Positions 7,538-16,724 of a DNA stretch of 64,000 nt are shown in pieces; position 1 is the first letter of the stretch, and every line of letters begins with the position of its first letter. The stretch is taken from positions 434,001-498,000 of the forward strand of contig OZ243040.1 of NCBI GenBank assembly GCA_965211995.1, in the 5' to 3' direction. The notes under the pieces are model-generated. The model was not told the origin of the DNA. It did no database searches and saw nothing but the letters and a program-made list of their open reading frames with translations. Both the position numbers and the translations under genes were made by a program. The DNA comes from CAYFZO01 sp965211995. GTDB lineage: Bacteria > Pseudomonadota > Gammaproteobacteria > Poriferisulfidales > Oxydemutatoraceae.

Positions 7538-8770
7538 GCCGGCGTGACGTTGCTGGGACTGGTCGGCGAAGACGACAACGCGGGCGCGCTCGAGCGGCTG
7601 CTGTCCGCGCGCGGCGTCGAGCCTCGCTTTGTCACCGTTGCGGGCAGCCCGACGGTCATCAAGTCGCGGGTGATGAGCCGGGGGCAGCAGTTGTTGCGGC
7701 TCGATTTCGAGGACGGATTTTCCGCCGCGCCGCTGGACGCGCTCGAGCAGGCGTTCGGTGAATTGCTGCCGTGCGCCGACGCCGTCGTGCTGTCGGATTA
7801 CGCAAAGGGGTGTTTGCAGCAGGTCGGGCCGTTGATCGCGGCCGCTCTCAAGGCGGGCAAGCCGGTGTTCGTGGACCCGAAAGGCGCCGATTTCTCGCGC
7901 TACCGCGGAGCGAGCGTGCTGACGCCGAACTTCGCCGAGTTCACGGCGGTCGTCGGTGCCTGTGCCGACAACGCCGGGATTGAGCGCAGGGGCGAGGCGC
8001 TGCGCAAGGAACTCGGCCTTGATGCGCTGCTGGTGACGCGCGGCAGCGAGGGGATGTCGCTGATGCACGCCGGCGGCGCGGCGCATCTGTCCGCCGTGGC
8101 GCACGAGGTGTATGACGTCACGGGTGCGGGCGATACGGTGCTTGCGGTGCTGGCCGGCGCCTTGTGTGCGGGCGCTCCGCTGGTCGAGGCGGTGCGTCTT
8201 GCGAACTGCGCCGCGGGGCTGGTCGTCGAGAAAGCGGGGACGGCGACGGTCGCGCCTGATGAATTGCACCGCCGCGTTGCCGGCACGCCTGAGGCGCACG
8301 GCGTGTACGACGAGGACGAATTACCGGGGTTGGTCGCGGCGGCGCGGCGGCGCGGCGAGAGCATCGTGATGACCAACGGCTGCTTCGACATTCTTCACGC
8401 GGGGCACATTGATTACCTGGTGCGCGCGGCGGCGCTGGGCGGGCGCTTGATCGTCGCGGTCAACGACGACGCCTCGGTGCGGCGGATCAAGGGCGACGGG
8501 CGTCCCGTCAATCGCATCGCCGACCGCATGCGCCTGCTCGCGGCGCTGGAGGCGGTGGACTGGGTGACGTCTTTTGCGCAGGACACGCCGCGGCAATTGA
8601 TCGAGCGCGTCAGCCCCGACGTTCTGGTCAAGGGCGGCGACTATCGCGCCGAGGACGTAGTCGGCCACGATCACGTGACCGCGAACGGCGGGCGGGTCGT
8701 AATCCTCGATTATCTCAAAGGCTTTTCAACCAGCCGCCTGATCGCCGGGATCCGCGGCGACGACGCTTGA
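7340..8770 (+). CDS. hldE: bifunctional heptose-7-phosphate kinase / heptose-1-phosphate adenylyltransferase
   Basis: A 476-residue HldE (RfaE). Residues 1 to about 315 form a ribokinase-family domain with GGAANVA near the N-terminus and the catalytic GAGDT motif near residue 265. The C-terminal part, from about 340, is a nucleotidyltransferase with TNGCFDILHAGH. It makes ADP-D-glycero-beta-D-manno-heptose for the LPS inner core; HldD, which epimerises it, is encoded at 37179-38120. The start at 7340 gives the normal family length; the identical upstream ATG at 7029 belongs to the chimeric duplicate. It overlaps waaF by four bases. Confidence 0.95.
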   Translation: MNPSASLPDFSSVALLVVGDVMLDRYYLGPAHRISPEAPVQVINVADVEERPGGAANVAVNANSLGAGVTLLGLVGEDDNAGALERLLSARGVEPRFVTVAGSPTVIKSRVMSRGQQLLRLDFEDGFSAAPLDALEQAFGELLPCADAVVLSDYAKGCLQQVGPLIAAALKAGKPVFVDPKGADFSRYRGASVLTPNFAEFTAVVGACADNAGIERRGEALRKELGLDALLVTRGSEGMSLMHAGGAAHLSAVAHEVYDVTGAGDTVLAVLAGALCAGAPLVEAVRLANCAAGLVVEKAGTATVAPDELHRRVAGTPEAHGVYDEDELPGLVAAARRRGESIVMTNGCFDILHAGHIDYLVRAAALGGRLIVAVNDDASVRRIKGDGRPVNRIADRMRLLAALEAVDWVTSFAQDTPRQLIERVSPDVLVKGGDYRAEDVVGHDHVTANGGRVVILDYLKGFSTSRLIAGIRGDDA

Positions 8771-9801
8771 GCAAAGTGCCCGGGGCGGCAAAGCGCGTGC
8801 TGGTGGTCGGTCCGGCCTGGATCGGCGACATGGTGCTCGCGCAGAGTTTGTATAAATCACTGAAGCGGCGGGATGCCGCAACCGAGATTGACGTGGTCGC
8901 GCCCGCGTGGTCGGCGGCTTTGCTGAACCGTATGCCTGAGGTGTCGCGGGTCGTCGAGATGCCCGCGGCGCACGGCGAGTTGCAACTGCGCGTGCGGTAT
9001 CGGCTCGGCAAGCAACTGCGCGCGCGCGGTTACGACCGGGCGATCGTGCTGCCGCGTTCGCTTAAAGCCGCTTTGCTGCCGTGGTTCGCAATGGCGCCGG
9101 TCAGGACGGGGTTTCGCGGCGAGATGCGTTACGGGCTGATCAACGATATGCGTGCGCTCGACCGGGAAGCGATGCCGAAAATTGTCACGCGCTTTGTGTT
9201 TCTCGGTTGCCCGCCGGGGGCGTCGCCGCACGGACTCGACACGCCGGCACCCGTGCTGACGGTGGACGCAGGCAACCGCGACGCCTGCCTCAAGCGGCTC
9301 GGCTTGGAAAAGCGCGCCCGCTTGCTCGCGCTGATGCCCGGGGCCGCGTTCGGGCGGGCCAAGCAGTGGCCGTGCGAGCACTTTGCCGACGTTGCGAGGC
9401 GTTACAGCGGCGACGGGCGGCAGGTGTGGCTTTTCGGTGGTGCCGCCGACCGCGCACTCGGCGAGCGAATCGTTGAAGCCTCAGGTGAAGCCTCGCGTGT
9501 CGTGAACCTGTGCGGGCGGACGACGCTGGAAGACGCGATTGATCTGATGTCGCTCGCCGATCTCGCGGTGAGCAACGACTCCGGGCTGATGCACGTCGCC
9601 GCCGCCGTCGGCTGTCCGCTGGTCGCGGTGTACGGCTCGTCGTCGCCGGCTTACACGCCGCCGATGGCCGCGCGTTCAAAGTGCCTGTGGCGAGATTTGG
9701 AGTGCAGCCCCTGCTGGGACAGAACCTGCCGCTACGGGCATTACCGCTGCCTGACCGGAATCACCCCCGACGAAGTGCGCGAAGCCGCCTCGGAGTTGTA
9801 G
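8767..9801 (+). CDS. waaF: LPS heptosyltransferase II
   Basis: A 344-residue GT9-family glycosyltransferase that adds heptose from ADP-heptose to the LPS inner core at the inner membrane. It shows the start pattern VLVVGPAWIGDMVLAQSL, the KQWP stretch near residue 200 and the DSGLMHVAAA motif near 275 that contacts the sugar nucleotide. A TTG start overlaps the hldE stop (TTGA); a GTG three codons later is an alternative. The DLECSPCWDRTC cysteine-rich stretch near the C-terminus is usual for WaaF. Co-transcription with hldE fits one pathway. Confidence 0.92.
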   Translation: MSKVPGAAKRVLVVGPAWIGDMVLAQSLYKSLKRRDAATEIDVVAPAWSAALLNRMPEVSRVVEMPAAHGELQLRVRYRLGKQLRARGYDRAIVLPRSLKAALLPWFAMAPVRTGFRGEMRYGLINDMRALDREAMPKIVTRFVFLGCPPGASPHGLDTPAPVLTVDAGNRDACLKRLGLEKRARLLALMPGAAFGRAKQWPCEHFADVARRYSGDGRQVWLFGGAADRALGERIVEASGEASRVVNLCGRTTLEDAIDLMSLADLAVSNDSGLMHVAAAVGCPLVAVYGSSSPAYTPPMAARSKCLWRDLECSPCWDRTCRYGHYRCLTGITPDEVREAASEL

Positions 9802-9837
9802 ATGGGATTGGCGGAACGCATCGCCGCCCGGGATAAA

Positions 9838-9964
9838 ATTGACGATTATCGTAGATTCGTCAACCTTGCTTACTTCTATATAAATAATTTACATATATAA
9901 TATTTTTTAATAATCTCCCGCCTGATTTCTGACCGGTCTTTTTCATTTATTGACGATTATCGTA
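9838..9964. repeat. two copies of a TTGACGATTATCGTA element in AT-rich DNA
   Basis: The palindromic core ACGAT-T-ATCGT occurs at 9842-9852 and again at 9953-9963, about 111 bases apart, in a gene-free AT-rich stretch (9802-10037). Two copies of CAATTATCA also lie close by (about 9977-10010). This composition contrasts sharply with the GC-rich waaF. It could be an operator pair belonging to the decayed gene downstream or the edge of an acquired segment. Confidence 0.5.
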
Positions 9965-10037
9965 TAAGAAATTACCAATTATCATGCAGGATATTGCCAA
10001 TTATCAGGGTATCTCTGGTGCGCCATGATCAAGGGGC

Positions 10038-10337
10038 GTGAAGTTGTATCCGCCGGTTCACAATGACCGACTGGATCCTTCCGTTTGGTACGGCGACTAT
10101 ATCGAAACTTATGTCGAGCGGGACGTGCGTCAATTGATCCGGATACAGGATCTTGCGGCGTACAGGCGGTTCGTGCGCCTGTGCGCGGCCCGCATCGGAC
10201 GGCTTGTCAATCTGTCCGATCTCGCCAGGGATGCGGGGATTCGCCATAACACCGCGCGGTTATGGTTGTCGGTGCCCGAAGCGTCATACATCATATTTTT
10301 TCTCAAGCCGTTGCGCGAGATGGAAGCGACGCTGTGA
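10038..10337 (+). pseudogene. internal fragment of an AAA ATPase with DUF4143
   Basis: About 99 residues matching the middle of the DUF4143 ATPase family (YGDYIETYVERDVRQLIRIQ… then a winged-helix-like stretch, then EASYIIFFLKP). The N-terminal AAA domain and the C-terminal nuclease-like end are missing; an intact relative is encoded at 17186-18355. Such genes are common accessory genes of uncertain function. The fragment begins after AT-rich repeats and is followed by 230 bases without a gene, up to the hipBA operator. Confidence 0.65.
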
Positions 10338-10534
10338 ACGGCGCACGTGCCGCCGCCGCCAAAGTCCGCAACCGGGAAACCACCTAGCGGAAATGCAGCC
10401 TCCTCCTTTCTCAAGAGGATGGCGGGCAGGCGTCGCGCTTCAGATCGGCTTACCTTTCCTTGAAGCCGGCGATTGCCCACTGGGGCGGAAAAGCCGTTTG
10501 CGGGGTTGCGGCTTATCAAATGGCATGTAAAACT

Positions 10535-10556
10535 ACCCTTATTCGCATTTAAGGGT
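10535..10556. promoter_or_regulatory. palindromic operator of the hipBA operon
   Basis: ACCCTTA (10535-10541) and TAAGGGT (10550-10556) form a perfect inverted repeat around eight bases, 14 bases before the hipB ATG. A TTGCGG hexamer at 10506 and TAAAAC at 10528 could serve as promoter boxes. This fits autoregulation by the HipB dimer as known for hipBA systems. A GTG start for hipB at 10555 would lie within the palindrome and is less likely than the ATG at 10570. Confidence 0.6.
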
Positions 10557-10569
10557 GTTTGAAGATACC

Positions 10570-10914
10570 ATGCCGGCTCGAAGCCCTTTGGTCAAGACGC
10601 CGCCTTTCGCGGTCGAGAAAACGTTGCGGACTTTGGGGGCCAACCTGCGCACGGCCCGTCTGCGCCGCAACCTGACGCTGACGGAGGTGGCCAATCGTCT
10701 CGGCGTTGACCGTCATGTGCTCGCTAACGCCGAGCGCGGCAAGTTGTCAACTTCGGCGGCGGTTTACGTCGGCGCGCTGTGGGTGCTGGGACTGACGGAG
10801 CAACTCGATCAAGTGGCCGACCCCGACCGCGACGAAGAAGGCAAGGCGCTTGCGAGAGCGGAAGAGCGCCGCCATGTGCGCCCCGGCCGCGGAAGTCTGA
10901 GCGATGATTTCTGA
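10570..10914 (+). CDS. hipB: HipB-like XRE-family antitoxin
   Basis: A 114-residue protein with a helix-turn-helix of the XRE type (residues about 20-75: LGANLRTARLRRNLTLTEVANRLGVDRHVLANAERG). It overlaps hipA by 11 bases, giving the classic antitoxin-toxin order. By analogy with the family it binds the palindrome upstream, represses the operon and neutralises HipA. The C-terminal 35 residues are charged and probably flexible, as in HipB proteins that are degraded by Lon. Confidence 0.8.
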   Translation: MPARSPLVKTPPFAVEKTLRTLGANLRTARLRRNLTLTEVANRLGVDRHVLANAERGKLSTSAAVYVGALWVLGLTEQLDQVADPDRDEEGKALARAEERRHVRPGRGSLSDDF

Positions 10915-12178
10915 CGACACCGAGTGCTACGTTTACATCACTTTGCCCGGACGGACCGAAGCAGTGACCGCCGGCCGGTTTGCGCTTGCGAGTGATCGTC
11001 CTGGCGTTGCGGTTGGGAGATTTATCTACGGACGCACTTACCGCGACCGCCCCGACGCGGTCGAGATAGACCCGAAACAACTGCGGCTGTCGCCGCGGGT
11101 TTACCGGACGGCGCGCGGCGAGGGCGTGTTTGGTGCGCTACGCGATGCGGGGCCGGATTTTTGGGGGCGGCTGGTCATGGAGAAACACGCGGGCGCGACC
11201 GGCCTGGGGGAGATGGATTATCTGCTGAACGCCGCCGGCGACCGGGTCGGCGCGCTCGACTTCGGGCTTGACTCGCGGGGGCCGGTGCGGGACTCGCCGC
11301 AACGCATCGCTCGGGTGATTGATCTCGCAGCCTTGCAGGAGTCGGCCGATGCCCTGATCGCCGACGCTGCTCTGCCGGATGGGTCGGAAGCGATGCAGAT
11401 CGAGCGTTTGTTGCTGCTCAGAACTTCGCTGGGCGGGGCGCGCCCGAAGCAGACGATCGAGGACGAAGGTGACCTGTGGCTTGCGAAGTTCTCTCATCCG
11501 CACGACCGCTGGAACATGCCTCGGGTTGAACACGCGATGCTGACACTGGCGCATGCCTGCGGCGTAGAGACCCCTCGCAGCCGGGTGACCGCGGTCGGGG
11601 GGCGGGACATTCTGCTGGTCAAGCGGTTTGACAGAGAGCGGGCGGCGGCCGGGCATTACCGCCACCGCATGGTCAGTGCCGCCACGTTGCTGGACGTGGA
11701 CGATACGCTCGACGGGCGCAAGCGGTGGTCTTACCCGCTGCTCGCCGATGAGATCCGCCGCGTGTGCGCCGATCCCGTCCGGCAACTCGAACAATTGTTT
11801 CGGCGCATGACGTTTAACGCGCTGATCTCCAATGCCGATGATCATCCTCGCAACCACGCGGTTTTGGCAGACCGGGGCGGCTGGCGCCTGTCGCCGGCCT
11901 ACGATCTGACGCCGACGCCGTCGCTTTCGCCGGAGCGGCGCGATCTCGCGATGGACTGCGGGGATTGGGGGCGGCACGCCAACCGTGACAACCTGCTTTC
12001 GCAGTGCGGCCGTTTCATGCTCGAGCGGCCGCAGGCCGAGGCGGTGCTGACAGAGATGCGGCAGCGCGTCGAGCACGGCTGGCACACCGCCGCACGCGAC
12101 GCCGGCGTCGGCAAAGCCGATCGCGCAGCGATCCGCAACGCCTTTGTGTATCCGGGGTTCGGGTGGAGTTTGGCGTAG
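10904..12178 (+). CDS. hipA: HipA-like serine/threonine kinase toxin
   Basis: A 424-residue HipA-family kinase. The AAGDRVGALDF stretch (about residue 105) marks the HipA N-terminal domain, TSLGGARPK (about 173) the P-loop-like segment, ISNADDHPRNHA (about 308) the catalytic loop with Asp and Asn, and PAYDLTP (about 332) the metal-binding segment. In characterised systems HipA phosphorylates glutamyl-tRNA synthetase and induces growth arrest; other homologues use different targets. All key residues are present, so it is probably active. It sits in a segment that replaced the 5' part of a carbamoyltransferase gene. Confidence 0.88.
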   Translation: MISDDTECYVYITLPGRTEAVTAGRFALASDRPGVAVGRFIYGRTYRDRPDAVEIDPKQLRLSPRVYRTARGEGVFGALRDAGPDFWGRLVMEKHAGATGLGEMDYLLNAAGDRVGALDFGLDSRGPVRDSPQRIARVIDLAALQESADALIADAALPDGSEAMQIERLLLLRTSLGGARPKQTIEDEGDLWLAKFSHPHDRWNMPRVEHAMLTLAHACGVETPRSRVTAVGGRDILLVKRFDRERAAAGHYRHRMVSAATLLDVDDTLDGRKRWSYPLLADEIRRVCADPVRQLEQLFRRMTFNALISNADDHPRNHAVLADRGGWRLSPAYDLTPTPSLSPERRDLAMDCGDWGRHANRDNLLSQCGRFMLERPQAEAVLTEMRQRVEHGWHTAARDAGVGKADRAAIRNAFVYPGFGWSLA

Positions 12179-12242
12179 GGAGGCGGGCTGCAACTGCGCC
12201 TGAGGGCCGGTGCAATGTGAATGACGGGAACAGACTCCAAAG

Positions 12243-12671
12243 TTTGCTCTCGAACATGACAGCCCGTATATGCTGCTGGTCGCGCCGGTGCACGCCGGCA
12301 AGCGCATCGCGATGCGCGACGACGAACGGGGGTTGCGCGGACTTGATCTGCTGCGGGCCGCACGCAGTGAAATACCGGCGGTCACTCACGTGGATTATTC
12401 GGCGCGCGTCCAAACGGTGCATGAAAGCGCCAATCCCCGTTTTTACAAGTTGCTCGACTGCTTTGAAGAGCAGACCGGGTGTCCGGTGCTGATCAACACT
12501 TCGTTTAACGTCAGGGGCGAGCCGATCGTGTGCACGCCCGAGGACGCGTGGCGGTGTTTCATGCGCACCGAAATGGATTACCTCGCGCTCGAAAATTGTT
12601 TGCTTGCGAAAACCGATCAGAGCGCCGCGGCGGCGGAGCGGGCGCGCGGCGTTGGGTTTGAGGCCGACTGA
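12243..12671 (+). pseudogene. C-terminal fragment of a NodU/CmcH-type carbamoyltransferase
   Basis: The frame FALEHDSPYMLLVAPV… continues through LINTSFNVRGEPIVCTPEDA and FMRTEMDYLALENCLL, hallmarks of the C-terminal carbamoyltransferase domain. About 140 of the usual roughly 580-600 residues remain. There is no start codon at the correct place; the frame emerges about 65 bases after hipA. The 5' part was evidently lost when the hipBA-containing segment arrived. Intact relatives often sit in surface-polysaccharide clusters beside an SxtJ-like gene, as here. Confidence 0.75.
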
Positions 12672-12673
12672 AC

Positions 12674-13066
12674 ATGACGTCCGTGGATGCGGTGGCGACT
12701 GACCGCGCTTTGTTGCGCCGGTTCGGTCTGGTGCTGAGCGGGTTCATCGCCGTGGTGTTTGGTTTGTCGTCGGTGCTTTTCGCCGCCGCGCCGTGGCGGT
12801 GACCGTGGGCGGCGTCCGCCGCGCCGGGTTTGGCGGCCTTGGCAAGGCCGGTATTGCTGAAGCCGCTGTTCGTCGTCTGGTCGTTTATCGGGAAATGGCT
12901 GGGGCGGGTTAACTCGAGAATCATTATCATCGTTTTGTTTTTTGGTATTATTTCACCGAGGAGGCTTGCACGGTGCCTTTTCGGCAAAGACCCGATGCGT
13001 GCGGTTAGTATTGCGCTGGGGTTGCTGGTCGCGGTTTCCGCCGTTGCGTTTGCATTCGCACATTGA
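12674..13066 (+). pseudogene. SxtJ-like small membrane protein interrupted by TGA
   Basis: The first 42 codons (DRALLRRFGLVLSGFIAVVFGL…) match the start of SxtJ-family membrane proteins, which accompany carbamoyltransferases. An in-frame TGA at 12800-12802 interrupts it. The same frame continues with PVLLKPLFVVWSFIGKWLGRVN, the expected second half. Around the stop, CCGTGG occurs twice 12 bases apart, suggesting a short slippage duplication created the stop. The C-terminus after FGKDPM has an unusual hydrophobic tail. With its partner gene truncated, decay is the simplest reading. Confidence 0.6.
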
Positions 13067-13102
13067 GAGATGGGAATTGTCCGCTGTTTGTGAACGAAAG
13101 GC

Positions 13103-13747
13103 ATGACAAATTGTATGGATCAGGTAGAGACATGGCGTGGCGATTTCGGACGTCGGTACACTGACAGAAATATTCAAAGCCCCGGTGAGATGGATGCGCT
13201 GTACAAGCGAGAGTTTGGAATTTCGCGTTTTCGCCTCATTGAGGAGTTTTTAGGTGACGTAGATCGTGCGACTAAGATTCTGGAAGTGGGAACGAACGTA
13301 GGAATTCAACTTCAGTCAATACAGAACATGGGCTTCCGGAATCTATACGGCGTTGAACCCCAAGCGTATGCAATAAAAAAAGCCAGGCAACTGACCGAAA
13401 ACATCGAATTCATACAAGGAGATGTATTTAATACCCCTTTCAAAAATGACTTTTTTGGTCTCATCTTTACCTCCGGCGTTTTGATTCATATCAGCCCGGA
13501 TAACATTCTGAAAGCGATTAAAGAAATTTATCGCTGTTCAAGCCGCTATATCTGGGGGCATGAATATTTCTCTGAAGAGCATACGGCCGTACCCTACCGA
13601 GGTAGAAGCAGTCTTCTCTGGAAAGCGGATTTTGCCCGGATTTACCTGGACACATTTCCGGATTTGCGACTTGCAAAGGAAAAAAAGATCCCGTGCCTGA
13701 AAAACGAAGACCGTGATTCGATATTCTTGCTGGAGAAAACCAGATGA
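13103..13747 (+). CDS. pseudaminic acid biosynthesis-associated methylase
   Basis: A 214-residue class I SAM-dependent methyltransferase. The opening QVETWRGDFGRRYTDRN and the ILEVGTNVG SAM motif (about residue 60) resemble the methylase family repeatedly found next to pseB/pseC. It probably methylates the nonulosonic sugar or an intermediate, but the exact target is unknown. It lies directly upstream of pseB and is noticeably more AT-rich than pseB and pseC, consistent with a separately acquired decoration gene. Confidence 0.7.
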   Translation: MTNCMDQVETWRGDFGRRYTDRNIQSPGEMDALYKREFGISRFRLIEEFLGDVDRATKILEVGTNVGIQLQSIQNMGFRNLYGVEPQAYAIKKARQLTENIEFIQGDVFNTPFKNDFFGLIFTSGVLIHISPDNILKAIKEIYRCSSRYIWGHEYFSEEHTAVPYRGRSSLLWKADFARIYLDTFPDLRLAKEKKIPCLKNEDRDSIFLLEKTR

Positions 13748-13810
13748 ACGGTTTGCTCATACCCAAAGAATAACGATACAGTATTACTTTTTCTTTGAGA
13801 TAACACGACA

Positions 13811-14845
13811 ATGCTGAAAGATGAAAACGTGCTGATTACCGGCGCTACCGGTTCTTTTGGAAAGCAATTCATCGAAACCGCACTGGCGCGGTTTCGGCCC
13901 GCGCGGCTGGTTGTTTTTTCCCGCGACGAACTCAAGCAGTTCGAGATGCGGCAGCGGTTTGATGACGACCGCCTGCGCTGGTTCATCGGCGACGTGCGGG
14001 ATCTGCAAAGGTTGCGGCAGGCGATGGACGGCGTCGGTATGGTGGTGCACGCCGCCGCGCTCAAGCAGGTGCCGACCGCGGAGTACAACCCGATGGAATG
14101 TGTCAAGACCAACATTCACGGGGCGGAAAACGTCATTCAGGCGGCGTTGGACTGCGGGGTCAGGCAAGTTATCGCGTTGTCCACCGACAAGGCGGCGAAT
14201 CCGGTCAATTTGTACGGCGCGACGAAACTCGTGTCGGACAAGTTGTTTGTCGCGGCCAATAACGTGGTGGGGCCGCATCCCACGCGGTTTTCGGTGGTGC
14301 GCTACGGCAACGTGGTCGGCTCGCGCGGCTCGGTGGTGCCGCTTTTCAGCCGGCTGATCGAGGAGGGCGCCGCGCATCTGCCGATCACCGATAAGCGCAT
14401 GACCCGGTTTTGGATCACGCTGGGGCAGGGAGTGGACTTCGTGTTCAAGTGTTTCGAGCGGATGCAGGGCGGCGAGATCTTCGTGCCCAAGATCCCCTCC
14501 ATCCGCATCACCGACCTGGCGCGGGCGATGGCGCCGGCTCTGCCGACAAAGATCATCGGCATCCGCCCCGGGGAAAAACTGCACGAGACCATGTGCCCGA
14601 CCGACGATTCGCATTTGACCATCGAGTTTGACGACCACTATGTGATCTGTCCCACGATCACCTTTTTCAACCGCAGTAACGACTTCGGCGTCAATACGCT
14701 CGATGAAAAGGGAACCCCGGTAGAGCAGGGCTTTGAATACAACTCGGGCAGCAACCCCGAATTTCTGACGTGTGAGCAGATCCGCACCCTGCACGAAACC
14801 ACCGCCGGTGCTTCCGGGAAAAACCGGGAAGGACATTCCTCTTGA
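13811..14845 (+). CDS. pseB: UDP-N-acetylglucosamine 4,6-dehydratase (inverting)
   Basis: A 344-residue short-chain dehydrogenase/reductase family enzyme catalysing the first step of pseudaminic acid synthesis. It has the NAD(P)-binding GATGSFG (residues 11-17), VVHAAALKQVP (about 77) and the SDR-type YGATKLVSDKL stretch (about 137). PFxNxR-type reading and length agree with PseB/FlaA1. The stop overlaps the pseC TTG start. It works with PseC, PseF and PseG encoded nearby to make CMP-pseudaminic acid for surface glycans or flagellin. Confidence 0.93.
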   Translation: MLKDENVLITGATGSFGKQFIETALARFRPARLVVFSRDELKQFEMRQRFDDDRLRWFIGDVRDLQRLRQAMDGVGMVVHAAALKQVPTAEYNPMECVKTNIHGAENVIQAALDCGVRQVIALSTDKAANPVNLYGATKLVSDKLFVAANNVVGPHPTRFSVVRYGNVVGSRGSVVPLFSRLIEEGAAHLPITDKRMTRFWITLGQGVDFVFKCFERMQGGEIFVPKIPSIRITDLARAMAPALPTKIIGIRPGEKLHETMCPTDDSHLTIEFDDHYVICPTITFFNRSNDFGVNTLDEKGTPVEQGFEYNSGSNPEFLTCEQIRTLHETTAGASGKNREGHSS

Positions 14846-15987
14846 TCCCTTACGGCAGGCAAACTGTCTCCCGCGAAGACGCGGAAGCGGTGAAAGAGGT
14901 CTTGTCGTCGGATTTCCTGACCCAGGGGCCGCAGGTTCCCGCGTTTGAGCGCGAGACCGCGGCGTATTGCGGCGTCGGACACGCCTGCGCGACCAACAGC
15001 GCGACCTCGGCTTTGCACCTCGCCTGTTTGTCGCTCGGCCTGGGGGCGGGTGACCGGCTGTGGACTTCGCCGATCACTTTTGTCTCTTCGGCCAATTGCG
15101 CGCTGCATTGCGGAGCGAAAGCGGACTTCGTTGATATAGACCCGGGCACCGGCAATCTGAGCGTTGAGCGCCTGGAGGAAAAACTGATCCGGGCGAAACA
15201 AGACCGGCGGCTGCCGAAGATCGTGATGCCGGTGCATCTGGCCGGGCAGTCCTGCGACATGCGGGCGATTCACGCGCTGGCGCGGGAGTACGGCTTTCGC
15301 GTGATCGAGGATGCGTCTCACGCTTCGGGCGCGCGTTATCTCGGGGGGGCGGTGGGTTCGTGTGAGTACTCCGACGTGGTGGTTTTCAGTTTTCATCCGG
15401 TCAAGGTCATCACCACCGGCGAGGGCGGCATGGCACTGACCGCTGACCGGGCTCTGGTCGAGCAAATGCACCTGTTGCGCTCGCACGGCGTGACCCGCGA
15501 CGAGGAAAAAATGACGCATGCCCCGGACGGGCCGTGGTATTACCAGCAGATCGCGTTGGGCTTCAACTACCGCATGACCGATATGCAGGCGGCGCTGGGA
15601 CGCAGCCAATTGAAACGCATTGACGAGTTCGTCGCGCGCCGCCGGCAACTGGCGCAGCGTTACGATGAGTTACTGGCGGCGTTGCCGGTGACGCCTCTGC
15701 GGCAGCATCCCGATGCGCAAAGCAGTTTTCATCTATACGTCGTTCGCGTCGCCGCGGATCGGCACGCGAAGGTCTTTTCTTCTCTGCGCCGCGCCGGGAT
15801 CGGCGTGAACCTGCACTATATCCCCGTGCATACCCAGCCGTATTACCGGCAAAAAGGGTTCGGCGAGGGGGATTTTCCCGGCGCTGAATCCTACTACCGC
15901 GAAGCGCTCAGCCTGCCTTTGTATCCGGCGCTCGCTGAAGCACAGCAGGACGTTGTGGTGGCGGCGTTACGCGAGGCGTTGGCGTGA
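14842..15987 (+). CDS. pseC: UDP-4-amino-4,6-dideoxy-N-acetyl-beta-L-altrosamine transaminase
   Basis: A 381-residue PLP-dependent DegT/DnrJ/EryC1-family aminotransferase, the second pseudaminic acid step. The PLP lysine is in SFHPVKVITTGEGG (about residue 185), and NSATSALHLAC (about 52) is the phosphate-binding region. A TTG start overlaps the pseB stop, giving the standard PseC N-terminus (IPYGRQTVSREDA). Its own stop overlaps the pseF GTG. This TTGA/GTGA chaining shows a tightly coupled operon. Confidence 0.93.
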   Translation: MIPYGRQTVSREDAEAVKEVLSSDFLTQGPQVPAFERETAAYCGVGHACATNSATSALHLACLSLGLGAGDRLWTSPITFVSSANCALHCGAKADFVDIDPGTGNLSVERLEEKLIRAKQDRRLPKIVMPVHLAGQSCDMRAIHALAREYGFRVIEDASHASGARYLGGAVGSCEYSDVVVFSFHPVKVITTGEGGMALTADRALVEQMHLLRSHGVTRDEEKMTHAPDGPWYYQQIALGFNYRMTDMQAALGRSQLKRIDEFVARRRQLAQRYDELLAALPVTPLRQHPDAQSSFHLYVVRVAADRHAKVFSSLRRAGIGVNLHYIPVHTQPYYRQKGFGEGDFPGAESYYREALSLPLYPALAEAQQDVVVAALREALA

Positions 15988-16724
15988 ACACGGTCGCGGT
16001 CATCCCCGCGCGCGGCGGCAGCAAACGCATCCCGCGCAAGAACGTTCGCCCCTTTTGCGGCAAGCCGATCATCGCCTATTCCATTGAGGCGGCGCAGCAG
16101 ACCGGTTTGTTCGACCAAGTGATCGTCTCCACCGACGACGAGGAGATCGCGGACGTGGCCAGGCAATATGGCGCGGTAGTGCCGTTTATGCGTCCCGCTG
16201 CAATCGCCGACGACTCCGCCGGCGTGATGGCCGTTGTCGCGCACGCGCTGCGGGAGTTGGAAAAATCAGGGCGGCGTCCGGCCGAAGTGTGCCTGATCTA
16301 CGCGACGGCGCCTTTGATGCAATCTTCGGACATCACGGCCGGGCATGAACAATTTCAGGCGTGCACTCAGGCCGAAAGTGCAGTCAAAGGCATAGACTTC
16401 GTGTTTTCCGCCACCGCCTTTGAAGCGCCGATTTTTCGTGCGTTCGGCGTGCAGTCCGACGGCACGGCAAAGATGTTTTGGCCGGAGCATTATCAAAAAA
16501 ACTCCCAGGATCTGCCCGCGGCGTATCACGACGCCGCGCAGTTTTGCTGGGGGCGGCGTGAAGCAATGCTGGAGGAAAGCGTCGTTGTCTTTTCAGAACG
16601 TTCGGCACCGTTCATTGTGCCCCGTTATCGCGTGGTGGATATTGATACCCCCGAAGACTGGCGGCTTGCGGAGTTGCTTTACCGGGGGCTGGCGGCGGAA
16701 AACCCAAGCACTCGGTTGGATTAG
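15984..16724 (+). CDS. pseF: pseudaminic acid cytidylyltransferase
   Basis: A 246-residue NeuA/KdsB-type CMP-sugar synthetase that activates pseudaminic acid with CTP. The N-terminal VAVIPARGGSKRIPRKN is the classic nucleotide-binding motif, and DIDTPEDWRLAE near the C-terminus is typical. A GTG start overlaps the pseC stop. The expected next gene pseG lies 2.2 kb downstream, beyond a DUF4143 ATPase and a truncated NYN gene, so the operon appears to have been split by insertion. Confidence 0.92.
   Translation: MNTVAVIPARGGSKRIPRKNVRPFCGKPIIAYSIEAAQQTGLFDQVIVSTDDEEIADVARQYGAVVPFMRPAAIADDSAGVMAVVAHALRELEKSGRRPAEVCLIYATAPLMQSSDITAGHEQFQACTQAESAVKGIDFVFSATAFEAPIFRAFGVQSDGTAKMFWPEHYQKNSQDLPAAYHDAAQFCWGRREAMLEESVVVFSERSAPFIVPRYRVVDIDTPEDWRLAELLYRGLAAENPSTRLD

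Noticed and set aside
12800..12802. In-frame TGA as a selenocysteine codon in the SxtJ-like gene
   Set aside because: No SECIS-like structure was seen, the family has no selenoprotein members I know of, and the adjacent 12-base slippage repeat and truncated partner favour decay.
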